Shown: positions 1 to 7,175, numbered from the stretch's first letter. The stretch: DNA of 7,486 nt from JAWXCH01 sp034440595 (GCA_034440595.1 JAWXCH010000431.1:1-7486); one strand, 5' to 3'. The notes: generated from the letters alone by a model not told the origin. A program made the numbers and translations.

Positions 1-1
1 C

Positions 2-724
2 CTCAACGCTCCTTATTTAAAACTATTCCGCCAGCAGCGTCCCTGGGTCATCGCCAAATGGGCCATGACCCTTGATGGTCGCATCGCTACGCACACCGGC
101 GACAGTCGCTGGATCTCTAGCGAAGCCTCCCGCGCCATTGCTCACCAACTTCGCGGTCGCGTCGATGCGATTGTGGTTGGAAGTGGTACGGCAGCCGCCG
201 ACAATCCCCAACTCACCGCACGACCTGCCGGAGTAAGAACTGCCCTGCGCGTAGTGGTCGATTCGCAGGCCACGCTGGCCAGCGACAGCTACCTGGCACA
301 CACGGCGCGCGAAATTCCCGTACTAGTCGCGGTGGGTGCAGAATCAACGGCGGCTGATCGACAGCGACTAACCGACCTTGGCTGCGAAGTGTTGCTGCTC
401 AATGGTGCGGATCATACCGCGCGACAGGGCCAGTTGCTGGATGAGCTTGGCCGGCGACGCTGCACCAACGTCTTGGTCGAAGGTGGGGGCCAGCTACTCG
501 GCCTGCTGTTCGACCAGCAACTGGTCGACGAATGCCACATCTTCATCGCGCCCAAGATTATCGGGGGCAGCGGTGCGGTGGCCCCGGTCGGCGGACAGGG
601 AATCGCCTCAATTGCCGAGTCATTACAGTTGAATGACCCTATCTGGCGGCAATGCGAGGGGGACATGTATATTCAGGGGAGGATTTCTCGCGGAAATCCC
701 GGTACCACGGCGAAATTGACTTGA
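2..724 (+). CDS. ribD: RibD C-terminal reductase domain, 5'-partial
   Basis: This is the 3' part of a riboflavin biosynthesis protein. The reading frame is open from base 2, giving 240 residues before the TGA stop, so the internal ATG at 65 is not the true start. The fragment carries the pyrimidine reductase domain, which in this family uses NADPH to reduce the ribosyl side chain of the deaminated pyrimidine intermediate to ribityl in the cytoplasm. Family signatures visible: RPWVIAKWAMTLDGRIAT (residues 13-30) followed by TGDSRWIS, then VGSGTAAADNP (59-69, matching the usual VGxGTxxxDxPxLxxR), and VEGGG (159-163) followed by a C-terminal APKIIGG. A typical bifunctional RibD is about 360-380 aa, so the N-terminal deaminase domain with its zinc site would lie off the left edge. 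A stand-alone reductase cannot be excluded, but sequence upstream of the conserved RPWV block suggests a fusion. No terminator is visible after the stop. Confidence 0.92.
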   Translation, partial: LNAPYLKLFRQQRPWVIAKWAMTLDGRIATHTGDSRWISSEASRAIAHQLRGRVDAIVVGSGTAAADNPQLTARPAGVRTALRVVVDSQATLASDSYLAHTAREIPVLVAVGAESTAADRQRLTDLGCEVLLLNGADHTARQGQLLDELGRRRCTNVLVEGGGQLLGLLFDQQLVDECHIFIAPKIIGGSGAVAPVGGQGIASIAESLQLNDPIWRQCEGDMYIQGRISRGNPGTTAKLT

Positions 725-738
725 CCTGACACGCCGTA

Positions 739-770
739 GCAGTGTTAATCAGACGCAGTGTTAATCAAAC
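739..770. repeat. Two-copy 16-bp tandem repeat upstream of moxR
   Basis: The 16-mer GCAGTGTTAATCAGAC (739-754) is followed immediately by GCAGTGTTAATCAAAC (755-770), 15 of 16 identical. It lies in the ribD-moxR gap, 59 bp upstream of the preferred moxR start. Two direct half-sites 16 bp apart could be a regulator-binding site or a recent slippage duplication; the sequence alone does not decide. It overlaps the N-terminal extension of the longest moxR reading frame, which is another reason to prefer the later start. Confidence 0.7.
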
Positions 771-828
771 GGCACAGTCCATTTGTCCATTTCAACTCAG
801 AACACCAGCGATCGGAACAGAGCAGCTT

Positions 829-1860
829 ATGAGCGACGCAATGCAGGAGCGGGCAGAGCAATTCGTCCGCCGTTATCAGGCTGTCAAGACACAAATCGGA
901 CGGGTCATTGTCGGGCACGAAGATATCGTCCATGGAATTCTCACCTGCCTGTTCGTCGGGGGGCACTGCCTGCTGGAGGGAGTCCCCGGCCTGGGTAAAA
1001 CCTTGCTGGTCCGGACCCTGGCCAAGACGCTCAGCCTGGACTTTTCGCGTATTCAGTTCACGCCCGACCTCATGCCGGCGGATATCCTTGGCACCAACAT
1101 GGTCATGGAGTCCCCCGACGGCAAGCGGTTCTTTGAATTTCAAAAAGGCCCGATCTTTACGCAGATTTGTCTGGCGGACGAAATCAACCGCGCCACACCC
1201 AAGACACAGTCGGCCATGCTAGAGACAATGCAGGAAGGTTCGATCACCGTCGGCGGCAAGCATTACCAACTGAAGAAGCCGTTCTTTGTGATGGCGACAC
1301 AGAACCCGATCGAGCAGGAGGGAACGTACCCGTTGCCCGAGGCACAGCTCGACCGCTTTATGTTCAAGCTGGTAGTTGGGTATTCGACCCGCGACGAACT
1401 GGCTACGGTCATCGATCGCACGACGCGTGGCGAAACGATCGAGCCAGAAAAGGTCATGGATGGCGAAGAGATCGTGCTGTGGCAGCAACTCGTGCGCGAG
1501 GTCATTCTAGCCAAACACTTGCAGGATTACATTGTGCGGCTGACACTGGCGACACACCCCGAGGGGCCGTTTGCACTGCCGATCACCAATCAGTATTTGC
1601 GTTGGGGTGCCAGTCCTCGTGGAGCGCAAACCTTGGCCCTGGCTGCCAAAGTGCGTGCCTTGTTGGAAGGCCGTTACAACGTCAGCTTTGAGGATATCCG
1701 CCGCGTCTATCTGGCGGCAATGAGGCACCGCGTGATTTTGAACTTTGAGGCCCAGGCTGAAGGAGTCACCACCGATCACGTGCTGGCCGAGATTCTGAAA
1801 AAGCTGCCGGAAAAGCCACCGGAGGACAAACCGGCGATGGCACAGGTGGTAAAGAAGTAG
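829..1860 (+). CDS. moxR: MoxR-type AAA+ ATPase
   Basis: A 343-aa cytoplasmic AAA+ ATPase of the MoxR family. These act as chaperone-like machines that help metalloenzymes or von Willebrand-factor-domain partners mature, or serve in envelope stress responses. Visible motifs, counted from ATG 829: Walker A GVPGLGKT (51-58), Walker B ICLADE (113-118) followed by INRATPKTQSAMLE, sensor 1 ATQNP (156-160) with the family EQEGTYPLPEAQLDRF block, and sensor 2 SPRG (262-265) in the lid domain. Length is normal and all ATPase residues are present. The frame can be extended to a GTG at 742, but those 29 residues have no family resemblance and cross a tandem DNA repeat, so ATG 829 is preferred; its Shine-Dalgarno is weak. 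The next gene begins 46 bp downstream. The usual DUF58, transglutaminase or VWA partner is not next to it, so its client is unknown. Confidence 0.95.
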   Translation: MSDAMQERAEQFVRRYQAVKTQIGRVIVGHEDIVHGILTCLFVGGHCLLEGVPGLGKTLLVRTLAKTLSLDFSRIQFTPDLMPADILGTNMVMESPDGKRFFEFQKGPIFTQICLADEINRATPKTQSAMLETMQEGSITVGGKHYQLKKPFFVMATQNPIEQEGTYPLPEAQLDRFMFKLVVGYSTRDELATVIDRTTRGETIEPEKVMDGEEIVLWQQLVREVILAKHLQDYIVRLTLATHPEGPFALPITNQYLRWGASPRGAQTLALAAKVRALLEGRYNVSFEDIRRVYLAAMRHRVILNFEAQAEGVTTDHVLAEILKKLPEKPPEDKPAMAQVVKK

Positions 1861-1894
1861 GCCGTGAGTCTTGTCGTGTTCCGAACCAAAGCCT

Positions 1895-1898
1895 GGAG
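1895..1898 (+). promoter_or_regulatory. Ribosome binding site deciding the 1907 start
   Basis: GGAG lies 8 nt before ATG 1907. The longer frame starting at TTG 1871 has no comparable site, so the ATG is chosen as the start of the unknown gene. Confidence 0.6.
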
Positions 1899-1906
1899 CT
1901 AGTAAC

Positions 1907-2587
1907 ATGCAACGCAGATCAGGCCATTGCGACCTGAACATTGATGAGCGAAAAGCTGCTGAATCAATTCGCAATTATAACAATGGCAGCTACAAGGGGG
2001 TTCGTAATCTGGAACTGGACTCGCAAGGGTACGAAATGTTCCGCGATGGCCTATCGTCTCACTTGCCTGCGCTGGTGAAACAACTAATTTTTACTGGCGA
2101 CAATTACGGTGGTGCACAAGCACGATTCATGGTCCATTCGATTGAAGTCGAATCGAGGTTCATTGCCGAAAAGATTCTCGGCGACTTTGCAAGCTGGGAG
2201 TCGAGTATTCGGGCAGCACCTCCGCTTCAAGACGGAATTGTCGAGCTTGATCGAATTGAATGTTTGCTGCTGCCTTTCCATTGCAGCAAGCGTTGGTTGG
2301 TGTGGGCTTCAAAAACATTGCAGTTTTTGCGACCTGAGGCATTTCCGATCGTGGATTCACAAGTTGTTAAAGCTCTTGGAGTTTCGCAACTAAACACAGC
2401 GAAGTGGTATCGTAAGTTTTGTGGTTTAATTCGCGATACACTAATAAACAACTCTGATGTTTTGAACCGTATGCGTACAGTGGATTGTGATCGCTCTCCT
2501 TCCAAGCTTAAGCTACTGGACAAAATACTTTTTGTTGCCGGTCGTCCTAAACAAGACGGCAGATGTTTGCATTCGATAGAAATGTAA
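1907..2587 (+). CDS. Conserved-looking protein of unknown function
   Basis: A 226-aa soluble protein that I do not recognise with certainty. It has no signal peptide or membrane span. The most family-like stretch is WASKTLQFLRPEAFPIVDS (133-151), followed by a helix-rich C-terminus ending in LLDKILFVAGR. An aromatic residue, SK, a hydrophobic stretch, then P-x-x-FPI-x-DS, with a closing LDKxLxxxG, recalls hypothetical proteins with a helix-hairpin-helix/DNA-glycosylase-like fold; this is a weak resemblance from memory, not an assignment. Residues 80-130 contain two acidic helical segments. Base composition differs from its neighbours: 35% G+C in 2401-2460 and 42% in 2341-2400, against 58% in 1321-1380 of moxR, with many TTT, AAA and TTG codons. 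It sits 46 bp after moxR and 19 bp before comF, so it may share their transcript. The start is ATG 1907, with GGAG upstream; the longer TTG 1871 start is less likely. Horizontal acquisition is an inference from composition. Confidence 0.75.
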   Translation: MQRRSGHCDLNIDERKAAESIRNYNNGSYKGVRNLELDSQGYEMFRDGLSSHLPALVKQLIFTGDNYGGAQARFMVHSIEVESRFIAEKILGDFASWESSIRAAPPLQDGIVELDRIECLLLPFHCSKRWLVWASKTLQFLRPEAFPIVDSQVVKALGVSQLNTAKWYRKFCGLIRDTLINNSDVLNRMRTVDCDRSPSKLKLLDKILFVAGRPKQDGRCLHSIEM

Positions 2588-2606
2588 AGAAAACAGGGGC
2601 AGTTAT

Positions 2607-3434
2607 ATGAACGTCCAACAGTTCCTAAACAGCGGCAGGCAAAAGCTAGCGACGATTCGCTCTCGCAAACTGCCGAACTGGACTCAGCAGCTACGGCAGG
2701 CCAGCCGGCATGTTGCTGGCCAGACGCTGGATCTGCTCTATCCGCCGCAATGTGCAGACTGTGCAACCGGTCTGACGACATCGCAACAGCCGATGCTGTG
2801 CGAGCCGTGCACAGTAAAACTGCTCGCTGACCGTCTGCCGAAATGCGATCGCTGCGCGTCGAGCATTACCGAACTAGACGCTGGTGCCCCCGATTGCATT
2901 CGCTGCCGCAAGGAGAAGTATCAATTTGAGCGAGTCCTAGCACTAGGTCGCTACCAAGATGCACTACGCGAAGCAGTCCTGAAAACGAAGTACCCAACCG
3001 AAGAACCGCTGACGCGTGCCTTGGGTACGCTTTTGGTTGAGAGATTTGGTTTACAACTCCGCGCCTGGCAGCCGGACGTTTTCGTGCCGATCCCCATGCA
3101 CTGGACGCGGCGATTAAAGCGACGTGGCAATTCGCCGGATGTGCTAGCAGAGATTCTGGCCAAACAGTTAAACATTGCGCTGGGGAACGGCGCACTCGTT
3201 CGCCGCCGGCGAACGCAACCGCACCGTGAACTCTCCTTCCGCGAGCGAAAGGCAAACATGCGCGACGCCTTCTCCGTCGCCGCCGGGTGTGACTTTCGCG
3301 ATGCGCGCGTGGTCCTGGTCGATGACATTCTGACCACCGGCACGACCTGCAACGTGGCCGCACGAACTCTCAAAAAGGCCGGCGCGGCGGAAGTGATGGT
3401 CGTGGTGGTCGCCAGGGCACATGTGGGGGATTAA
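2607..3434 (+). CDS. comF: ComF family zinc-finger phosphoribosyltransferase-like protein
   Basis: A 275-aa ComF-type protein. In naturally competent bacteria this family assists uptake or processing of transforming DNA in the cytoplasm; in many others the role is unknown. An N-terminal zinc-binding region holds four CxxC pairs: Cys49/52, 65/68, 80/83 and 97/100. A type I phosphoribosyltransferase domain follows, with VPIPMHWTRRLKRRGNSP (140-156), the RRRTQPHRELSFRERKANM block that matches the family's RxTxxQxxLxxxxRxxN pattern, and the PRPP-binding loop VVLVDDILTTGTT (235-247). Length is slightly above the usual 220-250 because of a basic, Gln-rich stretch of about 40 residues before the first cysteine. 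The start ATG is supported by GGGG at 2596-2599, 7 nt upstream. It converges with the kinase gene across 45 bp in which I see no strong terminator. Confidence 0.93.
   Translation: MNVQQFLNSGRQKLATIRSRKLPNWTQQLRQASRHVAGQTLDLLYPPQCADCATGLTTSQQPMLCEPCTVKLLADRLPKCDRCASSITELDAGAPDCIRCRKEKYQFERVLALGRYQDALREAVLKTKYPTEEPLTRALGTLLVERFGLQLRAWQPDVFVPIPMHWTRRLKRRGNSPDVLAEILAKQLNIALGNGALVRRRRTQPHRELSFRERKANMRDAFSVAAGCDFRDARVVLVDDILTTGTTCNVAARTLKKAGAAEVMVVVVARAHVGD
3197..3215. repeat. Perfect 8-bp inverted repeat inside comF
   Basis: CGTTCGCC, a 3-nt loop, then GGCGAACG. It lies in the codons of the Arg-rich segment before the RTQPHRE motif. The RNA hairpin would be strong, but the bases are accounted for by the coding of consecutive arginines, so a separate function is not shown. 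Confidence 0.6.
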
Positions 3435-3479
3435 GTTTCCATCCACTGTGGCAATAGTCAACCGGATAGAGAAAATCGT

Positions 3480-6329
3480 CTACTCGGGCGGTGGGTACCG
3501 CACTGGCATTCCGATTTCAATGCCGATGTTGGCGCGCTGATCCAATTCCAACAAGGCCATGTAAACTTCCGATAAATGCTGCTCGACGGCTGGTGCCGAC
3601 TGTTTCTCCTTCAATATTTTGTCGAGTGTCGCAATAGCCGAATCGATATTGGTGCTCGCTTCGCTTTTCAAGCCAAGATCCAAGCACACCTGAGCCAGCG
3701 AACCATCCACCACCGCACTCCATAGCTTGAAGGAGTATTCGCCGGGCCATCGAGCAGTGACCAGTCGAATTTGCTCACGGGCTTTTTCATGTGATCCCTG
3801 AGCCTGAAACAGCAACTCGTCTCGTTCTTCGCCAAAGTGTTCCCTGGCCTGGTGGGTTTGTACATGTCCCAGCCGGTGTAAGACATGCATTCGTGCCACG
3901 GCGTACTGCGGCACATTAGGATGATGCTCAATCAGGTAGTCCGCATGAGCTAGTGCCTCATACAGCAATTCCTGCGACTCATCCACTTGATCGTGTTTGT
4001 GTGTTTTGTCCGGTTTGCTTAGTCGAATTGCTTCGACCAGTTCAAATCGATAGTGTGGATTGTCGGGAAATCGGCGCACCAGATCGTTCAAAATCGCTAG
4101 CGCCTGCTCTTGGTGAGATCGCGAGTCACCAATCCGCAAGTCATCTCCTTTTTTCGGGCGTGCATTTGGTAGCTCTCGATAGCAGCATGCCAGTAGAAAC
4201 GCATGCTCCACAGAACGCTTACCACCATCTGGCAACTCGTTCAGTAAATTGATTGCAGCAAGTAGATGCGTCCGCTTGCGATCGCTGGAGGTAGAACCGC
4301 CAATTGTGGGTCCGCGAGCTTCGCCATGATGCGGCGGCGGTCTTTTGCCTACGAGTTGCCCCATTGCCACCTGCGATGCACTGTCTAACGGGCGGCGTCC
4401 CAGATAGTAATGCGCACGGGCAACTTCAAAGAGTCTATTCGCCGAGGGTGGCTGGAGACTGCCGTCAACTTTACTCGCCGTAAGCAACTGGATTGCCTGC
4501 TGATGCGCACGTTCTGCTTCCGAGTATTTTTCCTGAACAAAGTAAACACGCCCGATCTCATTGTGAATGCGAGCCGCTTCCAGGGTTAGCTGCAATTGCG
4601 CCGGATAGTCGTTGCGCAGTCGATCGAGCGTGACTAACGCCTCCGAATAATGGCCGAGTGCCCGATCAGACTGGCCAAGTTGCCGATGAATGTCTCCAAT
4701 GCGGCCAAGTGCTTTGATGGAAGACTCCGAAAGGAGGAGACTATCTCCTCGTTCCTTTCCCAGACGATGATAGAACTTCAGCAGGTTCTCCAGAACGACC
4801 GCGGTCTCGGCGGATAACGAAGGCGTCGCAGTGGACGCTTGAGCTATCTGATCCGACTCTGCTTTGACACTCTTCGGTTCGCTGTAGTCATTCACGTCAT
4901 TGGGCGCGAACTGTTCGTAGATTCCATCCAGCGCATCGACTGCAATCTGCAACGTGGCTGCGGAGTTCTCCCGTTCACTTATTTCGCATTGCAACGCTAG
5001 CTGTGTTTCTTGATTGGCCCGAATCGCATGCAGATAGCTGAACGTAATAACATTAAACACCAGCGCTAAAAGTAGAATCGCCAGCGCCGAAAGCGCAGAT
5101 ACCATTTTATTGCGCTGACACCAGCGCCCGATTCGCACTAGTGTTGAGATGCGCCGCGCCTGCACAGGTCGATTGTCGAGAAACCGCTGCAAATCGTCGG
5201 CCAGCGCGCCGGCGCTAGCGTAACGCTGGCTCGGTTCGGCGGCTATCGCCTTCAGTACGACCGTCTCCAGATCGCGTGGAATGTTCGGATTCCGCTCCTG
5301 CGGTCGTGCTGGCTGAAAAGACTGATTGGCAATGCGTTGAATGGACTCAGCCGGGGTTCGCTCGGGAAACGCCTGCTCAAGTGTCAGCAGCTCATAGAGT
5401 GTCAGGCCTAGCCCATACAGATCGCTGCGTTCGTCGGTCTGTCCGGCAAGACTTTCCGGCGACATATACGACAGCGTTCCTCCAATGCTGGCACTGTGCG
5501 AATGGAGCATGCCATCCCCATGCATAGCCTGAGCAAGCCCAAAATCGCTAATCCAGACATTGCCAGCACGATCCAGCAGCAGATTCCCCGGCTTGACATC
5601 GCGATGCAACACTCCTTGGTCAAACGCATACTGTAGCGCCCGCGCTGCATCGCGGACGATTCTGGCACAGTTGCGCCAGTAGTCGGCACCAGACCGGACT
5701 GTTGATAAACAGGTTGGATCGCCGGGAGCAAACAGCAGCGGAACAATCTGCTGGAGCGAGTTTTCTGTCGCGATGCAACGGTCGCTATCCTTCCCGCAGC
5801 CCAGCGCCAGGCACTTTACCACAGCATCCAGCGGTGCCCCTACAATCAATTGCATGACAATGAAGTGATAGCCGTCATGCTCCCCCACACCATGTAGCGA
5901 CACAATGTTGGAGTGATGCAAACGGGCAGCAATTCGCGCCTCGCTTTGAAAACGCCGCAGTTGCTTCGGGTCAAGTAGCGACTGCTTGGGAAGGACTTTT
6001 AACGCGACCTTACGCCCCAAGGATCGTTGTTCCGCCTCATAAACAATCCCCATCCCTCCACGGCCGATTTCTCGAATGATCCGAAAGTCTCCTAATTCGG
6101 TTAGCACGAGTGGGTGCAAGGTCGCACACCGAGCGGCCTCTGTGCGGTCGGCACGTTTAGCGCTCTCCAGTGCAACAATGGTAGGAAACAGATCCCGGAT
6201 GCAGTCCGCTAAATCTGGATAGCGATTCACGTAGTCGTCGATCGAAGGATTGACACCGCTGCGACAACCTTCGATGAACTCGGAGGCAACATCGTCGAAC
6301 GGGTCCTGCGGCGAGGCATTGCGTATCAT
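3480..6329 (-). CDS. Membrane Ser/Thr protein kinase with C-terminal TPR-like region
   Basis: A 949-aa Hanks-type kinase. Residues 11-58 are the acidic helical lead-in with YxxRYPDLxxxIRxLFP common before planctomycete kinases. The catalytic domain runs about 80-385: Gly loop GRGGMGIV (89-96), Lys111, Glu130, HRDVKPGN (242-249), DFG (262-264), SPE in place of APE (290-292) and Asp303. All catalytic residues are present, so it should be active. About 50 extra residues (167-217) lie between the hinge and helix E. One membrane span covers about 409-432 and follows a basic RIGRWCQRNK, so the kinase should be cytoplasmic and the rest periplasmic. A coiled-coil-like stretch (435-465) precedes TPR-like helical pairs at about 538-572 and 583-618, then a Gly/Pro/Arg/His-rich linker (645-687) and more helical repeats to about 930. 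It lies 21 bp after the sigma factor gene, presumably co-transcribed; regulation of that sigma factor by phosphorylation is inferred from known ECF-kinase pairs. The ribosome site is weak. Confidence 0.95.
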   Translation of the reverse strand: MIRNASPQDPFDDVASEFIEGCRSGVNPSIDDYVNRYPDLADCIRDLFPTIVALESAKRADRTEAARCATLHPLVLTELGDFRIIREIGRGGMGIVYEAEQRSLGRKVALKVLPKQSLLDPKQLRRFQSEARIAARLHHSNIVSLHGVGEHDGYHFIVMQLIVGAPLDAVVKCLALGCGKDSDRCIATENSLQQIVPLLFAPGDPTCLSTVRSGADYWRNCARIVRDAARALQYAFDQGVLHRDVKPGNLLLDRAGNVWISDFGLAQAMHGDGMLHSHSASIGGTLSYMSPESLAGQTDERSDLYGLGLTLYELLTLEQAFPERTPAESIQRIANQSFQPARPQERNPNIPRDLETVVLKAIAAEPSQRYASAGALADDLQRFLDNRPVQARRISTLVRIGRWCQRNKMVSALSALAILLLALVFNVITFSYLHAIRANQETQLALQCEISERENSAATLQIAVDALDGIYEQFAPNDVNDYSEPKSVKAESDQIAQASTATPSLSAETAVVLENLLKFYHRLGKERGDSLLLSESSIKALGRIGDIHRQLGQSDRALGHYSEALVTLDRLRNDYPAQLQLTLEAARIHNEIGRVYFVQEKYSEAERAHQQAIQLLTASKVDGSLQPPSANRLFEVARAHYYLGRRPLDSASQVAMGQLVGKRPPPHHGEARGPTIGGSTSSDRKRTHLLAAINLLNELPDGGKRSVEHAFLLACCYRELPNARPKKGDDLRIGDSRSHQEQALAILNDLVRRFPDNPHYRFELVEAIRLSKPDKTHKHDQVDESQELLYEALAHADYLIEHHPNVPQYAVARMHVLHRLGHVQTHQAREHFGEERDELLFQAQGSHEKAREQIRLVTARWPGEYSFKLWSAVVDGSLAQVCLDLGLKSEASTNIDSAIATLDKILKEKQSAPAVEQHLSEVYMALLELDQRANIGIEIGMPVRYPPPE

Positions 6330-6350
6330 CTGCTCGGTTCCAAAAATCGG

Positions 6351-6998
6351 TTAACCAACGGGATACAACGCCGAAAACTCTGGCATATTGACGAGAATAT
6401 TTTTCAACCGCGCAATCGCACGCACATAGCGAATGCTGGCGGCCTTTTCGCCAATCTGCAGTAACTCTGCCACTTCTTTGTTGGTCAATTCTTCAAAATG
6501 CCGTAGCGCCAGCACTTCGCGGTCGAACGGTTCCATATTATTGATGGCGTTGCGGAGCTTGGCTCCCAACTCCGATCGCATAGCTGTCTGACTGGGAGAG
6601 GTCCAATGTGCGATAAAATGCGCGGCAATGGATACTGACACGCCCGACGACAGCGCGCCATTGCAAAAGTTAAACTCTCGTCCCGCAGCGCGCTGCTGCG
6701 CACCGAGGTGACGACGATGCACATCAATCAATGTCTGACTGACAATCAGTCGTAACCAGACAAAGGGAGAAAACTGCGTCTCGTCGCGATAGTGTGCCAA
6801 GCGCAGCGACGCATCCAAAAATGCGTCCTGCAGAACATCGTCCGGGTCGACACGCGCACTCACACGAGGATCCAGCCGAAAGTGGACGATCTGCCGCAAT
6901 CGTGCGCGGTGCTCGTCAAACAGTTCCACCAGCGCATCACGTTCTCCGCACAGCAGCCGTGCGCGCAGATCCCCCACCGTTCCGCAGTTGCGTACCAT
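6351..6998 (-). CDS. ECF-type RNA polymerase sigma factor
   Basis: A 215-aa sigma-70 family factor of extracytoplasmic-function type. Region 2 (about 23-97) includes VDPDDVLQDAFLDA (50-63), which would bind core polymerase, and the promoter-melting segment FSPFVWLRLIVSQTLIDVHRRH. Region 4 (about 150-202) contains FDREVLALRHFEELTNKEVAELL and a helix-turn-helix (171-198) for -35 recognition. Regions 1 and 3 are absent, as expected. The linker between the domains, about 50 residues, is long for an ECF factor but usual in planctomycete subfamilies. The start is ATG at 6998, supported by AGGA 7 nt upstream. No anti-sigma or FecR-type gene is adjacent; the following gene is a transmembrane Ser/Thr kinase, so this resembles the kinase-linked ECF groups. 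Its target promoters are unknown; the divergent surface-protein gene is one candidate. Confidence 0.94.
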   Translation of the reverse strand: MVRNCGTVGDLRARLLCGERDALVELFDEHRARLRQIVHFRLDPRVSARVDPDDVLQDAFLDASLRLAHYRDETQFSPFVWLRLIVSQTLIDVHRRHLGAQQRAAGREFNFCNGALSSGVSVSIAAHFIAHWTSPSQTAMRSELGAKLRNAINNMEPFDREVLALRHFEELTNKEVAELLQIGEKAASIRYVRAIARLKNILVNMPEFSALYPVG

Positions 6999-7005
6999 CT
7001 TCTGT

Positions 7006-7009
7006 TCCT
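7006..7009 (-). promoter_or_regulatory. Ribosome binding site of the sigma factor gene
   Basis: On the minus strand AGGA stands 7 nt before the ATG at 6998. It is the best site upstream of this frame and supports the chosen start. The kinase gene downstream has only a weak site, so translational coupling to the sigma gene is possible. Confidence 0.6.
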
Positions 7010-7092
7010 AATTATCGACCTGAAGAGAAGTGCCTCGAACTCCCCTGGCCACGAATCGTGACCCACCTACCTCGACGAACGCCGACTAACAC

Positions 7093-7111
7093 TTTGAAAA
7101 GAATATTCAAA
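7093..7111. repeat. AT-rich inverted repeat, possible operator
   Basis: TTTGAA, a 7-bp spacer, then TTCAAA, with an internal palindrome GAATATTC at 7101-7108. Its centre is about 104 bp upstream of the sigma start codon and about 214 bp upstream of the surface-protein start codon, a position suited to a transcription factor controlling either or both. The arms are short and AT-rich, so chance occurrence is possible. Confidence 0.4.
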
Positions 7112-7144
7112 CTGACCTGTAGATAAGCGTCAGGCCAGTGCGTT

Positions 7145-7150
7145 TATTAT
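7145..7150 (+). promoter_or_regulatory. Possible -10 box for the surface-protein gene
   Basis: TATTAT matches five of six positions of the housekeeping -10 consensus and lies in the AT-richest stretch facing the right-hand gene. No good -35 box is found 16-19 bp upstream. If it is used, transcription would start near 7157 and the leader would be about 160 nt, including both hairpins. This is a weak call. Confidence 0.2.
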
Positions 7151-7175
7151 TGCATGCGACTGCACTACTTTGCCA

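Noticed and set aside
65..724. ATG 65 as the start of the ribD product
   Set aside because: The frame is open upstream to base 2 and encodes RPWVIAKWA, part of the conserved reductase start. The gene is cut by the window edge.
742..828. N-terminal extension of MoxR from GTG 742
   Set aside because: The extra 29 residues do not resemble the family and cover a tandem DNA repeat. ATG 829 gives a normal-length protein.
1864..1902. Short GTG frame after moxR as a remnant of a DUF58 gene
   Set aside because: Only 12 codons before a stop, with no recognisable motif and no further homologous-looking sequence in any frame. Too short to support.
1907..2587. Defence-system assignment (toxin, restriction or abortive infection) for the AT-rich gene
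   Set aside because: No nuclease, methylase or toxin motif can be read with confidence, and there is no partner antitoxin or other defence gene nearby.
2866..3461. Minus-strand open frames opposite comF
   Set aside because: Arg/Ser/Ala-rich translations typical of the reverse complement of a GC-rich gene, with no motif; comF is clearly the real gene.
3435..3479. Terminator between the convergent comF and kinase genes
   Set aside because: Only CCACTGTGG could form a tiny 3-4 bp stem, and there is no U-tract on either strand.
3953..4252. 99-codon + strand open frame opposite the kinase gene
   Set aside because: It is antisense to the kinase TPR-like coding region, has no ribosome site or family features, and follows from the kinase codon usage.
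6792..7126. Plus-strand open frames over the sigma gene start
   Set aside because: They overlap the conserved sigma region 2 coding sequence in antisense; their products are Pro/Arg/His-rich without motifs.
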